DNA of 64,000 bases from Armatimonadota bacterium (GTDB taxonomy: Bacteria; Armatimonadota; Fimbriimonadia; Fimbriimonadales; Fimbriimonadaceae). The notes under the pieces are model-generated. The model saw only the letters and a list, made by a program, of their open reading frames with translations, did not search any database and was not told the origin of the DNA. Made by a program: the position numbers and the translations under genes. The stretch covers positions 1 through 64,000 of the forward strand of contig JAFDWQ010000008.1 in NCBI GenBank assembly GCA_018268395.1, in the 5' to 3' direction. Positions 34,837 through 43,915 of the stretch are shown piece by piece. Position 1 is the first letter of the stretch, and each line of letters begins with the position of its first letter.

Positions 34837-35128
34837 TTTCGCCCTCCTTCTTGGGCTTGCGCTTGAACATTTCGAGCATGCGGTCCGTGACGACGAAGCC
34901 GCCGACCACGTTGAGCACGCCGAAGACCGTCGCGACGAACCCGAGGACGATCCCGAGCGGATCGTGGGCCGTGCCGAGCACGATCACCGCGCCGACGAGG
35001 ATGACGCCGTGGATGGCGTTGGTGGCGGACATGAGCGGCGTATGGAGGGTCTGGGGGACTTTGGCGATGACCTCCAGACCGACGAAGACCGCGAGGACGA
35101 AGATGGTGACGACGGCGAGAAGGCTCAA
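34826..35128 (-). CDS. pntAB: NAD(P) transhydrogenase subunit alpha, membrane part
   Basis: This 100-residue protein has three hydrophobic segments (LLAVVTIFVLAVFVGLEVI, GVILVGAVIVLGTA and IVLGFVATVFGVLNVVGGFVVT) and the conserved PLMSATNAIHG loop of the membrane part of the alpha subunit. In three-subunit transhydrogenases this part is a separate polypeptide, as here. It overlaps pntAA by 4 nt and pntB by 11 nt. Confidence 0.95.
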   Translation of the reverse strand: MSLLAVVTIFVLAVFVGLEVIAKVPQTLHTPLMSATNAIHGVILVGAVIVLGTAHDPLGIVLGFVATVFGVLNVVGGFVVTDRMLEMFKRKPKKEGESAK

Positions 35129-36282
35129 GCCCCGCCTCCTCGTTCGAGCGAGAGGCGCGTGACCTCGTGGACGACCTTGCCCTCGTGGGTCACCATGGTG
35201 CCTTTGACGATCTCGTCCTCCATGTCCAGGGCGAGCGCGCCGTCTTTGATCAGGAGCGAAAGGAACGTGGTCATGTTCTTGGAGTACATCCGGCTCGCGT
35301 CGTGGGCCATGCTCGTGATGAGGTCGGTGCGGCCCACGATGGTGACGCCTTCGTGGACGACGACCTTGCCGATCACGGTGGACTCGCAGTTGCCTCCGTT
35401 CGGCGCGGCGAGGTCGATCACGACGGAACCCGGCCGCATCTTCTTGAGCATGTCGTTCGTGATGAGCACGGGGGCGGGTTTGCCGGGGATGAGCGCGGTC
35501 GTGATGACCGCGTCGACGTTGGGCAGGCGCGAGGCGATGAGGTCGAGTTCCTTGGCATGGGTGTCGCTCGAGACCTCTTTGGCGTAGCCGCCGGCGTCTT
35601 CGGCCTCTTCGGTGAGTAGGTTCATCCCGACGAACTTGCCGCCGAGGCTTTCGATCTGCTCTTTGACGGCGGGCCGGACGTCGAACGCCTCGACGATGGC
35701 GCCGAGGCGTTTGCTCGTGGCGATCGCTTGAAGGCCTGCGACGCCCGCGCCGATGACGAAGACCCGTGAGGGCGGGAGAGTCCCCGCCGCGGTCATCAGC
35801 ATCGGGAAGAACTTCGGAAGGTAGTCGGCGGCGAGGAGCGCGGCCTTGTAGCCCGCGACCGTGCTCATCGAACTCAGGACGTCCATGCTCTGGGCGCGCG
35901 AGATGCGCGGCATGAGGTCCATCGCGAAGGTGGTCAGTCCCGCCGTCCGCAGCTTGTCGACCGACGTCGGGTTGGACGTCGGGAAGAGGAAGCTGGCGTA
36001 CGCCGCCCCCATCCGGATCCGGTCGATCTCGGCGTTGGGAGCGTTGTCGGTCGGGCCGGTGACTTTCAGGACGAAGTCGGTCTCCGCCAAGACGGGGCCG
36101 ACGTCTTCGGCGATCTTGGCTCCGGCGGTTTCATAGTCTTGGTCGCTATAAAGGGCGGCATCACCCGCCCCTTTCTCGACCGTCACTTCGACTCCTTTGC
36201 CGACGAGTTCTTTCACCCCGTCGGGAGTCAGCGCGACCCTCTTTTCCCCTTGCGCGGTTTCTTTTGGTACAGCGATCCGCAT
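35125..36282 (-). CDS. pntAA: NAD(P) transhydrogenase subunit alpha, NAD(H)-binding part
   Basis: This 385-residue soluble domain I of the transhydrogenase resembles alanine dehydrogenase. Key segments are MRIAVPKETAQGEKRVALTP at the N-terminus, the NAD-binding RVFVIGAGVAGLQAIATSKRLG, RPAVKEQIESLGGKFV, and VITTALIPGKPAPVLI. The ATG at 36282 is chosen for its match to the family start. TATAAG lies 9 nt upstream (36297-36292), so the operon promoter is probably here. It is followed by pntAB and pntB. Confidence 0.95.
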   Translation of the reverse strand: MRIAVPKETAQGEKRVALTPDGVKELVGKGVEVTVEKGAGDAALYSDQDYETAGAKIAEDVGPVLAETDFVLKVTGPTDNAPNAEIDRIRMGAAYASFLFPTSNPTSVDKLRTAGLTTFAMDLMPRISRAQSMDVLSSMSTVAGYKAALLAADYLPKFFPMLMTAAGTLPPSRVFVIGAGVAGLQAIATSKRLGAIVEAFDVRPAVKEQIESLGGKFVGMNLLTEEAEDAGGYAKEVSSDTHAKELDLIASRLPNVDAVITTALIPGKPAPVLITNDMLKKMRPGSVVIDLAAPNGGNCESTVIGKVVVHEGVTIVGRTDLITSMAHDASRMYSKNMTTFLSLLIKDGALALDMEDEIVKGTMVTHEGKVVHEVTRLSLERGGGA

Positions 36283-36357
36283 CGATCCTGCCTTATATCG
36301 GACTTTACCCACGCCCTTCGAAGGGATCGGCGCGGGTCGTCGAAAAGGACGACGGCT

Positions 36358-36687
36358 TCAGACCCGGGGTTTCTTCGGCTTCGGTTCCGGCAAGGCGGCG
36401 GCGGTCGCTTCGAAGAACGCCCGCATCCAACCTTTGTCCGCCCACTTTGCGCGGGGGACGTGGTGGTGCCCCTTCGCGCCGGGGTATGGCGGAAGGAGCT
36501 CGCACTCCGCTTCGAACGGGCCGGACGCCGACGACGGGCGCATGAAGAACATGTCGTCGGCGACGAGCGCCGTCACCTTGGCACCGGAGTACACGGCGTA
36601 TTCGCCGAACATCTTCTTCGCGCTCACGTCCGGCACGCCTTCGAGGGCGCCCAGGACGTCGTCGACCGTCTCTTGCCGGCTCGCCAT
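36358..36687 (-). CDS. TfoX/Sxy N-terminal domain protein
   Basis: This 109-residue protein has the TfoX N-domain pattern: VDDVLGALEGVPDVSAKKMFGEYAVYSGAKVTALVADDMFFMRPSS, with the conserved KKMFGEY core. Full-length TfoX regulates competence genes in gamma-proteobacteria, but stand-alone N-domains are widespread and of unknown role. The ATG at 36687 starts just 11 nt after the stop of the S41 peptidase gene, so the two may be co-transcribed. The longer frame is a shadow of that gene. Confidence 0.85.
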   Translation of the reverse strand: MASRQETVDDVLGALEGVPDVSAKKMFGEYAVYSGAKVTALVADDMFFMRPSSASGPFEAECELLPPYPGAKGHHHVPRAKWADKGWMRAFFEATAAALPEPKPKKPRV

Positions 36688-36697
36688 ACCGGGGATT

Positions 36698-38983
36698 CTA
36701 TCCCCCCGCCGACACCGTTTCGATCGCCTTCTCCAGCACTTCGTCGCGCTTGGCCCGGATCCCGTTGACCGTCCGCGACACCGGGACCGTCGGAGCGATC
36801 CCCACGCCATGGTGGACCGAACCGTCGTGCTTGAGGACTTTCATGCCCGTGAAGACCACCGTGTAGCCGCCGGGCAACCGGAACGGGTCGATGTTCCCGT
36901 TCGTCCCCGCGGTCGTTCCTCCCACGATGTCGCCGAGCTTGTACGCCTCGACGATGCCCATCACGCTCTCGGCGTAGCTGATCGCGCGCCCGTCGGTGAG
37001 GAACGCCGTCTTGGCTTTGAACCGCGGCTCGATCGGACCTTCTTCCGGCCACCTCGACTTGACGAAGTCGACCCCTTCCTGGTCCGGCTTCATAAAGACC
37101 GGAACGTTCCACAACGCGGACGTGACGGGCTTGTCGGACAGCCGTTTCAGGACGTCCATCGCCACCTGGTTCGGATAGCCGCGCATGTCGAAGATCAGAC
37201 CTTTCGCCTTGGCAAGGTCAGGGATCTTCTTGAAATAGGCTTCCGGATCGGCCCGCGGGCCGTCGAGATCGACGTACCAGATCCCCGGCCGGATCTCTTC
37301 GATCGCTGCCGGGCGCGGTTCTTTGATCCGGTTGTCGCTCGAGCGCGGCAAGGAGACGGTGAACGCGGCACCCGATCCGTGGACGGCCTCGATCGACACC
37401 GTCGATCCGTCGGGGCCCGCGAGAAGTTCGCCGAGGGCCCGATACCGCCGCCACTGAGGCGTCGCGCCCGAGATCGTGGGCTCCAGTTTTTTCCAGGCTT
37501 CGGAAACGGAGCGACCGTCGATCTTTTGGATCTCGTCCCCCGGCTTCAGCCCGAGCGCTTCGGCGCCCGCGACCGTGACGATCAACTTCTCGTCGACCCA
37601 AGTGACCGCGATCGGGGGCTGCGCGGCGCGGTCGTCCGAAGTGTGGGCGACATAACCGTGCCCGTCCTTGGCCGAAGCGACCATTGTGCGAAGGGTGTCC
37701 AAGAACGCCCTCGCGCCTGCGTCCGTCGCAGCGGCCGTCAGGGTCCGCCGCAAGACGCCCGGCCAATCCACTTTGACGACGTCGAAATACGGATAGAAGT
37801 GTTGGAAGACGTTCCATCCGAGCGCGGCCGCGGCCAGGCGGGTCGTCCGGTCGTCGCCGGAAAACTCCGGCTTGGAGGCTCCTGGTTCCGGCACTTGAGA
37901 AACCGGGAGTGCCGTTTCGCCTTTGGCGAAGAGCGCGAGGGGCACCGAGCAGGAGACGCCACCCCCTAAATCCGCCTCGAAAGGCTGACCTGGGTCGGTC
38001 GTCCCTTCAGGAACCTTCCCGCCCGGGGCGTCGACGAACTTCCGCCGGCTCCGATAGATGTTCTGCTCCTTGGGGACCGTGCCTCCGCCGAAACCGACGT
38101 TCTCCCAGACGACCACTTTGTCGGCGTCCGAAGTCGGCTTCAGACCTGCGGACAGGGGCGGTTTCGATCCCGACGGGAAGACGCGGACGGTCGGCGCGAG
38201 CGGGCGGATCCAGGCTTCGAGCTTCTGGGCCAGTTCGGTCGCGTCTTTGGCCCCCTCGACGGCCGTCACGCCTTGGTAGGCGACGACCTCCCAGTCGGCC
38301 CTTTCGACCGCGTCGCTCGGATGGAAGTGGCGCACGGTTCCGAGCAGCTTCGTGAAGGCGACGAGGTTCTCCAGACCACGGTCGGTCAAGGCCTTGGGCG
38401 GAGCCGCGGCGGTGGTCGCTCCGGAAGCTTCACCAAGGCTCGCGGCATCGAGGAACGCGGAGCCGCTGCCCACCATCAGCATGCCGAAATTGACCGATTC
38501 CGCGTCTGCGGCGACGTCGCCGACGATCTCATAGAAGGCCCAAGTCGACGTCCGCACGGGCCGGTCCCCCATGTTGTTGAAGAACCCCTGTTCCCCGTTC
38601 TTCCGGTCGACCCGCATCCACAGTTGGCACTGACCGAAGTCGCCCGCCTTCTCGAAGCGCACGGCAGCCCTGAACTTGACGCGCTTTCCGCGGAACGGCT
38701 GCGCGTCAACCGACTGCATCATGTTCCCGAAGCCGGCGGCTCCGGAACCGGTCTTCGAAAGCACGGCGCACTGCTTCCCTTCCTTGGCCCCCTCTGACGA
38801 GACGACGACCGTATAACCCGCGTCGGTGCTCGGTTGCGGGACGAACCATCCAGGAGGTTGCGCGCCAGGCGATCCCGATTCGAAACCAGGATTGACCACA
38901 CGGTTTTGAGCCAGGGCGCAGACCGCCACAGTCGCGACGAGCAACAAAGTCACGGGCCTCATCATCAACGGTCTGACGCACAT
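36698..38983 (-). CDS. Exported S41-family serine peptidase with PDZ domain
   Basis: This 761-residue protein has a signal peptide (MMRPVTLLLVATVAVCALAQ) and a galactose-binding-like N-terminal domain (RVVNPGFESGSPGAQPPGW onward). A linker leads to a PDZ-type segment (AEALGLKPGDEIQKIDGRSV) and the C-terminal S41 tail-protease domain with GLIFDMRGYP and FLTDGRAISYAESVMGIVE, whose serine is the likely nucleophile. It probably cleaves proteins or peptides outside the cytoplasm. The ATG at 38983 has TAGCCT 9 nt upstream; ATGs at 38965 and 38962 are alternatives. It is divergent from a lipoprotein gene. Confidence 0.88.
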   Translation of the reverse strand: MCVRPLMMRPVTLLLVATVAVCALAQNRVVNPGFESGSPGAQPPGWFVPQPSTDAGYTVVVSSEGAKEGKQCAVLSKTGSGAAGFGNMMQSVDAQPFRGKRVKFRAAVRFEKAGDFGQCQLWMRVDRKNGEQGFFNNMGDRPVRTSTWAFYEIVGDVAADAESVNFGMLMVGSGSAFLDAASLGEASGATTAAAPPKALTDRGLENLVAFTKLLGTVRHFHPSDAVERADWEVVAYQGVTAVEGAKDATELAQKLEAWIRPLAPTVRVFPSGSKPPLSAGLKPTSDADKVVVWENVGFGGGTVPKEQNIYRSRRKFVDAPGGKVPEGTTDPGQPFEADLGGGVSCSVPLALFAKGETALPVSQVPEPGASKPEFSGDDRTTRLAAAALGWNVFQHFYPYFDVVKVDWPGVLRRTLTAAATDAGARAFLDTLRTMVASAKDGHGYVAHTSDDRAAQPPIAVTWVDEKLIVTVAGAEALGLKPGDEIQKIDGRSVSEAWKKLEPTISGATPQWRRYRALGELLAGPDGSTVSIEAVHGSGAAFTVSLPRSSDNRIKEPRPAAIEEIRPGIWYVDLDGPRADPEAYFKKIPDLAKAKGLIFDMRGYPNQVAMDVLKRLSDKPVTSALWNVPVFMKPDQEGVDFVKSRWPEEGPIEPRFKAKTAFLTDGRAISYAESVMGIVEAYKLGDIVGGTTAGTNGNIDPFRLPGGYTVVFTGMKVLKHDGSVHHGVGIAPTVPVSRTVNGIRAKRDEVLEKAIETVSAGG

Positions 38984-39056
38984 GGTCGCAAAAGGCTACC
39001 TGTCGCGCGTCGATCGCGAAGCCTGTCCGTCGCCTGTTGAAAGGTCATACTGAGAC

Positions 39057-39533
39057 ATGCGACGCACGCTTGGCGCCTGCCTCATCCTTGCCTTGGCCTC
39101 CCTCTCTCTGACCGGGTGCGGCGGTTCGAGCTCGCTCGGTCGAAACTCCGACATCGTCGTCCATCTGAAGCGGACCGACGGCACGCAGAACATGACGCAG
39201 TACGAGCTGTACTTGACGAAGTCCAACGACACGACCCTCGACACGCTCGACCTTGAGGACTTCGTGTCGAGCCAGAACGCGCCGTCCTGGAGCGACAATT
39301 ACGCGTCGAACCGCAGCACGACGGAACTCAACATCAGCTACACGACGCGGAGCGACCAAACCCCGTACTACGTGTGGGTCAAGGTCCCGAACACCGGTGC
39401 CGCGTTCGAGACACTGAACTTGCAGATCGACGTGGACGGGGTCGACGGACCGGCCGTCGCATACGACTTGACCATCAACACGACCCAGCGTCTCGTCGGC
39501 GTGCGCGTCGACCGGAACGAAGCGACGTACTGA
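39057..39533 (+). CDS. Small lipoprotein, paralogue 1 of a tandem pair
   Basis: This 158-residue protein has a lipoprotein signal peptide (lipobox SLTGC), then GGSSSLGRNSDIVVHLKRTDGTQNMTQYELYLT and a C-terminus LVGVRVDRNEATY. It is clearly paralogous to the next gene (LVGVRIERNEAFY). Shared features PSWxDxYxSNR, TPYYVWxKVPN and LQIDxDxxxGP suggest a small beta-domain. It is anchored to a membrane, and the function is unknown. CATACT lies 5 nt before the ATG (39046-39051). An intrinsic terminator follows. Confidence 0.75.
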   Translation: MRRTLGACLILALASLSLTGCGGSSSLGRNSDIVVHLKRTDGTQNMTQYELYLTKSNDTTLDTLDLEDFVSSQNAPSWSDNYASNRSTTELNISYTTRSDQTPYYVWVKVPNTGAAFETLNLQIDVDGVDGPAVAYDLTINTTQRLVGVRVDRNEATY

Positions 39534-39561
39534 GAGCTTCTTTACGAAATCCAAAACAGAT

Positions 39562-39600
39562 GCCGCAGGTTCGGTAAGCACCTGCGGCCTTCGGTATTTT
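39562..39600 (+). terminator. Rho-independent terminator between the paired lipoproteins
   Basis: GCCGCAGGT (39562-39570) pairs with ACCTGCGGC (39580-39588), followed by CTTCGGTATTTTC. It separates transcription of the two paralogues. Confidence 0.75.
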
Positions 39601-39678
39601 CTTCAGGTCTGCAACTTCCAGGGCCTAATCGTGCAAGACGGTGACTTGCCCGAACGCTAGACCGGCGTTAGAGACGGC

Positions 39679-40149
39679 ATGAGACACATGCTATCTCTGG
39701 CCGTCTTTGCGGCCCTCATTCTTGGAGCCGGGTGCGGCGGAAGTAGCCAACTCGGGAACAGCTCGGACATGGTCGTCCGACTGGTTCGGACCGATACTTC
39801 TCAGGACCTCATGCAGTACGAGGTCTACATCACCCGGAACGCGGACGCGACCCTTGACGTGAACAACCCCGAGGACTTCGCGTCGACTCAGAACACGCCG
39901 AGCTGGGTCGACCAATACCAGTCGAACAGGATGTCGCGCCAATTGACGCTCGGATTCAGGACCGTCAACCAGTTCACGCCGTACTACGTGTGGATCAAGG
40001 TCCCCAACGGTGCCAACGCGACGGAAAACCTCCAACTGCAGATCGACATGGACGCGAACAACGGGCCGCTCAAGATGATCACGGTCAACAACGACTCGAC
40101 CGAACGTCTGGTCGGCGTCCGGATCGAACGGAACGAAGCGTTCTATTGA
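39679..40149 (+). CDS. Small lipoprotein, paralogue 2 of a tandem pair
   Basis: This 156-residue lipoprotein (lipobox GAGC, mature GGSSQLGNSSDMVVRLVRTD) resembles the upstream gene over nearly its whole length, including QDLMQYEVYITRN, PSWVDQYQSNR, FTPYYVWIKVPN and LVGVRIERNEAFY. The pair probably arose by local duplication. No enzymatic motif is visible, and a structural or binding role at the outer membrane is possible. A terminator precedes it, so it has its own promoter. Confidence 0.75.
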   Translation: MRHMLSLAVFAALILGAGCGGSSQLGNSSDMVVRLVRTDTSQDLMQYEVYITRNADATLDVNNPEDFASTQNTPSWVDQYQSNRMSRQLTLGFRTVNQFTPYYVWIKVPNGANATENLQLQIDMDANNGPLKMITVNNDSTERLVGVRIERNEAFY

Positions 40150-40198
40150 TCGGACCGAAATCCACTGTTTTCGCTTTGTCCTTTTTGCGCTGGCCGCG

Positions 40199-40804
40199 TC
40201 AGTCCCCCGCGACGAACGCGGTCAGCCGCCACGACCCTTTCACCTTCGTGAAGCACGCCCGGGCGTCCGCACCGGACCGGACTTCGCCCGTTCTGGCGAA
40301 GCCCTTCTTGCCTCGGTGTTCGATCCTTCGCCATTCGGTCGAAACGCGACTGTCTTCCGGAACGAGCCGCACGATGTCGTAACTGAGCACCGCGAGGGTC
40401 TTGGACGCCGGCGACATGGACTCTTTCAGCTCCACGCGGGCGCCCGCCGCGACCGCGTTCTCGAACGCGTCCAGTTCGTCCGGCCAGAACGCGTACGTGT
40501 ACGGCGCCCAAAAGGATCCTTCGCGGAACCCGCCCCCGAGTCCGACGATCAGGAGCAACTCCTTGAGGAAGGCGGCTTTCGCAGAGGGCGATCGTTTCCA
40601 CGATGAGAGCAGCGCCGCCTTTCCGTTCTCTTCGCCGAACGAGATCCGGACGTCCGGGTCGATCCTCGAGACCACCCACGTGTCGTTCCCTTTCTTCAAA
40701 GCCGCCGTCAGCGACTTGCGGAAGGTCACGAACGAGGCGTCGTGGGCGGCCTCGTCGCGAGGCATGAGCTTGTCGAAACCAAGGATCACGAGCTCGGAGA
40801 TCAT
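40199..40804 (-). CDS. Hypothetical protein with SH3-like C-terminus
   Basis: This 201-residue protein's first part (FRKSLTAALKKGNDTWVVSR to IRISFGEENGKAALLSSW) and WAPYTYAFWPDELDAFENAV match an N-terminal module often found before bacterial SH3 domains. The end (VSTEWRRIEHRGKKGFARTG ... FTKVKGSWRLTAFVAGD) looks like the SH3 part. No clear signal peptide is visible from this start; homologues are usually exported. TAGACT lies 6 nt before the ATG (40816-40811). Role unknown, possibly cell-wall binding. Confidence 0.68.
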   Translation of the reverse strand: MISELVILGFDKLMPRDEAAHDASFVTFRKSLTAALKKGNDTWVVSRIDPDVRISFGEENGKAALLSSWKRSPSAKAAFLKELLLIVGLGGGFREGSFWAPYTYAFWPDELDAFENAVAAGARVELKESMSPASKTLAVLSYDIVRLVPEDSRVSTEWRRIEHRGKKGFARTGEVRSGADARACFTKVKGSWRLTAFVAGD

Positions 40805-40879
40805 CGGTCCAGTCTACTGTCAAGCCGTGAACGTTTCCCCCCGGTGCCGTGACATACTTCGCCCAGTACAGGATCGGAA

Positions 40880-41797
40880 TTGCATACCTTCGAATCACTT
40901 GCGCCAGGCCGAAAGGGCAAGGGCAGTGGCTTGTTACGGCTGCTCCTTCCGGTCGCGTGTGCCGCCCTCTTGAGCCAAGGCTGCCGAGAAGAGCCGAAAC
41001 CAGCGGCGGTCAGGTCTGAGGACTACGCGACGGCGCGGGCGTCGTTCAAGACCAGGCTGGCCTTCCGGGCTCCGTCCCCCCAGTTGCAGGACATGCCCGT
41101 AGCGCCATCGGGTGTCCGCGTCGTGGAATACAAATCGGGAGGGCTCAAACTTCGGGCTTGGTCGAGCAAATCCACGGAGCGGAACCGTCCTGCCGTACTG
41201 TTCCTCCACGGTGGCTTCGCCTTTGGAGTCGAAGACTGGGACATGGCTGACCCTTTCCGGAAAGCAGGCTATGTCGTCATGGCCCCGATCCTACGGGGTG
41301 AGAACGGTCAGCCTGGAGACTTCACCCTGCTCTATGACGAGGTGGACGACGTGCTTGCGGCCCTCGAGGCCCTGAGATCGGATCCGTCGGTCGATAAAGA
41401 CCGGATCTTTGTCGCCGGTCACAGCGCGGGCGGGACACTGACATTGCTCACGGCCCTCTGCACGAAGGATGTCCGCGCCGCGGCGTCGTTCTCGGGCGCA
41501 CCGGACCACTTTCAGTTCAGCAACAGCCCGGGCGTGGCCGACATCGTCCCGTACGACCGGGCCGGCCGCGCGGAATTGGAGATGAGATCGCCCAACGTCT
41601 TCGTCAAGAGCCTCAAATGTCCCACGCGACTGTACTTCGGAAGCGAAGAACGCCTCTTCGGCGTCATGTCCCGTGCGATGGCCGACGCAGGTCGTTCCGC
41701 AGGCAAGGACATCGAAGCCATCGAGACTTCCGGAGACCACTTCACCTCGGTCAACGGATCGATTCAAAAGGCGATCGCCTTCTTCGACGGCAGTTAG
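40880..41797 (+). CDS. Prolyl-oligopeptidase-like alpha/beta hydrolase lipoprotein
   Basis: This 305-residue protein has a probable lipobox (LLSQGC) after a hydrophobic stretch. The alpha/beta hydrolase fold has the oxyanion region VLFLHGGFAF, nucleophile elbow VAGHSAGGTL, and the later acid and histidine in the C-terminal part (SGDHFTS). The layout matches S9/dienelactone-hydrolase-like esterases or peptidases, acting outside the cytoplasm on an unknown ester or peptide. The start TTG 40880 is weak; it is supported by the signal sequence and GGATCGGA just upstream. Confidence 0.8.
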   Translation: MHTFESLAPGRKGKGSGLLRLLLPVACAALLSQGCREEPKPAAVRSEDYATARASFKTRLAFRAPSPQLQDMPVAPSGVRVVEYKSGGLKLRAWSSKSTERNRPAVLFLHGGFAFGVEDWDMADPFRKAGYVVMAPILRGENGQPGDFTLLYDEVDDVLAALEALRSDPSVDKDRIFVAGHSAGGTLTLLTALCTKDVRAAASFSGAPDHFQFSNSPGVADIVPYDRAGRAELEMRSPNVFVKSLKCPTRLYFGSEERLFGVMSRAMADAGRSAGKDIEAIETSGDHFTSVNGSIQKAIAFFDGS

Positions 41798-41878
41798 GAC
41801 ACGATCGTCGGCCGAGAATGAGCGCGGCTTGCGCCGTAGACCTGAAAGTGTCATAGAATAGGAGTTCCGGGTCCGACC

Positions 41879-43798
41879 ATGCCGATCCTCGTTGCCCTTC
41901 TCGCCAGCATCACCGTTCCGGCTCCTCAGGCCGTCGCCGCGGTCGTCAGCGATCCCGCTTCCTACGTGGCCGGGATCGTTCGCAAAGTTCCGGTCGAGAG
42001 ACCTGCACCGGACGAGACCCGCGTCCAGGACGACATCCCCCAGATGCCGGGATGGCCGGTCACGACCGGGCGGCACGCCAACTTCGTGCCGACCCGCGGC
42101 GCGGTCATGGCCGACCTCGACGGCGACAAGAAGCTCGAGATCCTTGTGCCCAGCACCCTCGGCGCGCTCCACGCCTGGAAGCTCGACGGAACGCCCGTCC
42201 CCGGTTTCCCGGTCAACACCACGGGCTTCCCGCAATATCCGCCGAGCGTGGCCGACCTTGATGGCGACGGCCAGATCGAGATCGTCCAGACCACGCGCGG
42301 CTTCACCAGCGGCGGTCGGCTCTACGTGTTCAACGCCCAAGGCCAGGTCCTCGCGGGCTGGCCCAAGTCGCTGAACAACAACAACGTCGAATACTCGGCC
42401 GCGCTCGCCGACCTCGACAACGACGGCAAGCTCGAGATCATCGTCAGCGAACGCATGAGCAGCGCGGGCCGCGTCCATGTGTTCGAGAAGGACGGCACCG
42501 AGTGGGGCGGGAACTGGCCCGTCACGATCGACCACGTCCCGGCCCAGAGCTGCGCCGTCGCGGACGTCGACGGCGACGGCGACAAAGAGGTCTTCACCGC
42601 TTCCTACAACTCACTCTATCTCATCCGCCGCAACGGCACCGTCATGAGCGGCTGGCCGAAGCAGATCCCCGGCGCGAACTTCAGCTACCAGTGCGCCGCC
42701 CTCGCCGACCTCGACCACGACGGCAAGCTTGACATCGTCGTCGGAGCGCACAAGGACGCGCCCGGCACCTACGCCTTCAAGTACGACGGGACGATGCTCC
42801 CCGGCTGGCCCAAGCTCATGCAGACCTGGAGCTACGGGTGCCCGACCGTGACCGACCTCGAGAACGACGGGACGCTCGACGTCCTCGACGGTCAGGCCGG
42901 ATACGTCTCCGGTAGTTCGAACCTCTTCTGGACATGGACGGCGACCGGTCAGACCCGCGCCGGATTCCCCTATGTGAGTACCCACGGCGGCGGCGCAGAA
43001 GGGCCGTACACGGTGGCCGACGTCGACGGCGACGGAGTGCAGGAGATCTTTGCCGACCACAACATGATGGTCTCGAACCAAGGCTATCTCTACGGCATGA
43101 CCGCGACCGGACAAGACCTGCCCGGCTTCCCTCTCCGAACGACGGGCTTCACCTACATGAACGGTGCGACGATCGGCGACGTCGACGGGGACGGCGACTA
43201 CGAACTCGCCGTCGTGGCGTCCGATACCGTCGTCACGATCTATCTCTACACGCTGCCCTGGCAGTACAAGACATCCGGGCTGGAGTGGCCGACCTACCAC
43301 GCCCGCAACGTCCGTGACGGCCTCTTCGCGCCCGTCGCGAAACTGGTTCCGGACGCGTTCCGCATCACACGGGGCATCCTCGTCAGCGGCGACCTCGCGA
43401 GCCTGGCCACGGCCGACGGCAACTCTCTCAATGTCCGTAAGGGCGTCGCGACGGGGCAGAACGATTTTCCGGTCACGATCGAGTTCGACTCGACCTCCCC
43501 GTCCGTGTTGCCGTCCACTCTCGAGTCGGACGTGACGTTCCACGTCAGCAACATCGGCCTCAAGTACGTCGTCGACCTCTACGACTTCTCCGCGGGAGCT
43601 TGGGACACGGTCGATGCCAAGACGGGCACGGCGCCCCAGTCGGACACGACCGTGACGGTCAAGGCCACGAACCCCGCGCGGTACGTGGAAGCGGGCACCA
43701 AGCGCGTCCGCGCCCGCCTTCGGGTCAAGGTCGCGACCGTGGCGGTGACGTCGTCGTTCACGGTCAGCACGGACGCCGTGGGGTGGAGACTGCAGTAA
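41879..43798 (+). CDS. Secreted FG-GAP/VCBS repeat protein
   Basis: This 639-residue protein has a signal peptide and eight or so FG-GAP-type repeats, each with a calcium-binding loop: ADLDGDKKLEIL, ADLDGDGQIEIV, ADLDNDGKLEII, ADVDGDGDKEVF, ADLDHDGKLDIV, TDLENDGTLDVL, ADVDGDGVQEIF and GDVDGDGDYELA. These form a beta-propeller as in integrin-like bacterial surface proteins. The last 150 residues are a separate beta-domain. It probably binds carbohydrate or protein ligands outside the cell. AGGAG lies about 14 nt before the ATG. Confidence 0.88.
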   Translation: MPILVALLASITVPAPQAVAAVVSDPASYVAGIVRKVPVERPAPDETRVQDDIPQMPGWPVTTGRHANFVPTRGAVMADLDGDKKLEILVPSTLGALHAWKLDGTPVPGFPVNTTGFPQYPPSVADLDGDGQIEIVQTTRGFTSGGRLYVFNAQGQVLAGWPKSLNNNNVEYSAALADLDNDGKLEIIVSERMSSAGRVHVFEKDGTEWGGNWPVTIDHVPAQSCAVADVDGDGDKEVFTASYNSLYLIRRNGTVMSGWPKQIPGANFSYQCAALADLDHDGKLDIVVGAHKDAPGTYAFKYDGTMLPGWPKLMQTWSYGCPTVTDLENDGTLDVLDGQAGYVSGSSNLFWTWTATGQTRAGFPYVSTHGGGAEGPYTVADVDGDGVQEIFADHNMMVSNQGYLYGMTATGQDLPGFPLRTTGFTYMNGATIGDVDGDGDYELAVVASDTVVTIYLYTLPWQYKTSGLEWPTYHARNVRDGLFAPVAKLVPDAFRITRGILVSGDLASLATADGNSLNVRKGVATGQNDFPVTIEFDSTSPSVLPSTLESDVTFHVSNIGLKYVVDLYDFSAGAWDTVDAKTGTAPQSDTTVTVKATNPARYVEAGTKRVRARLRVKVATVAVTSSFTVSTDAVGWRLQ

Positions 43799-43915
43799 CC
43801 CGAAACGTGAGGCTGTCGATCCTCATTCGGCACGCTCGAAGTTGAACATAACTGTGGTTCGATCCGAACATCGTGTGAAGGTGCCAAGTCAGAAACCATG
43901 AGGAGGCGACGTGGG

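Noticed and set aside
33322-34866. Plus-strand open frame of 514 codons antisense to pntB
   Set aside because: Its acidic low-complexity sequence begins inside the palindromic repeats. The minus strand encodes a clear transhydrogenase subunit.
41291-42535. Minus-strand open frame of 414 codons
   Set aside because: It is a shadow of the hydrolase and FG-GAP genes with no recognisable protein features.
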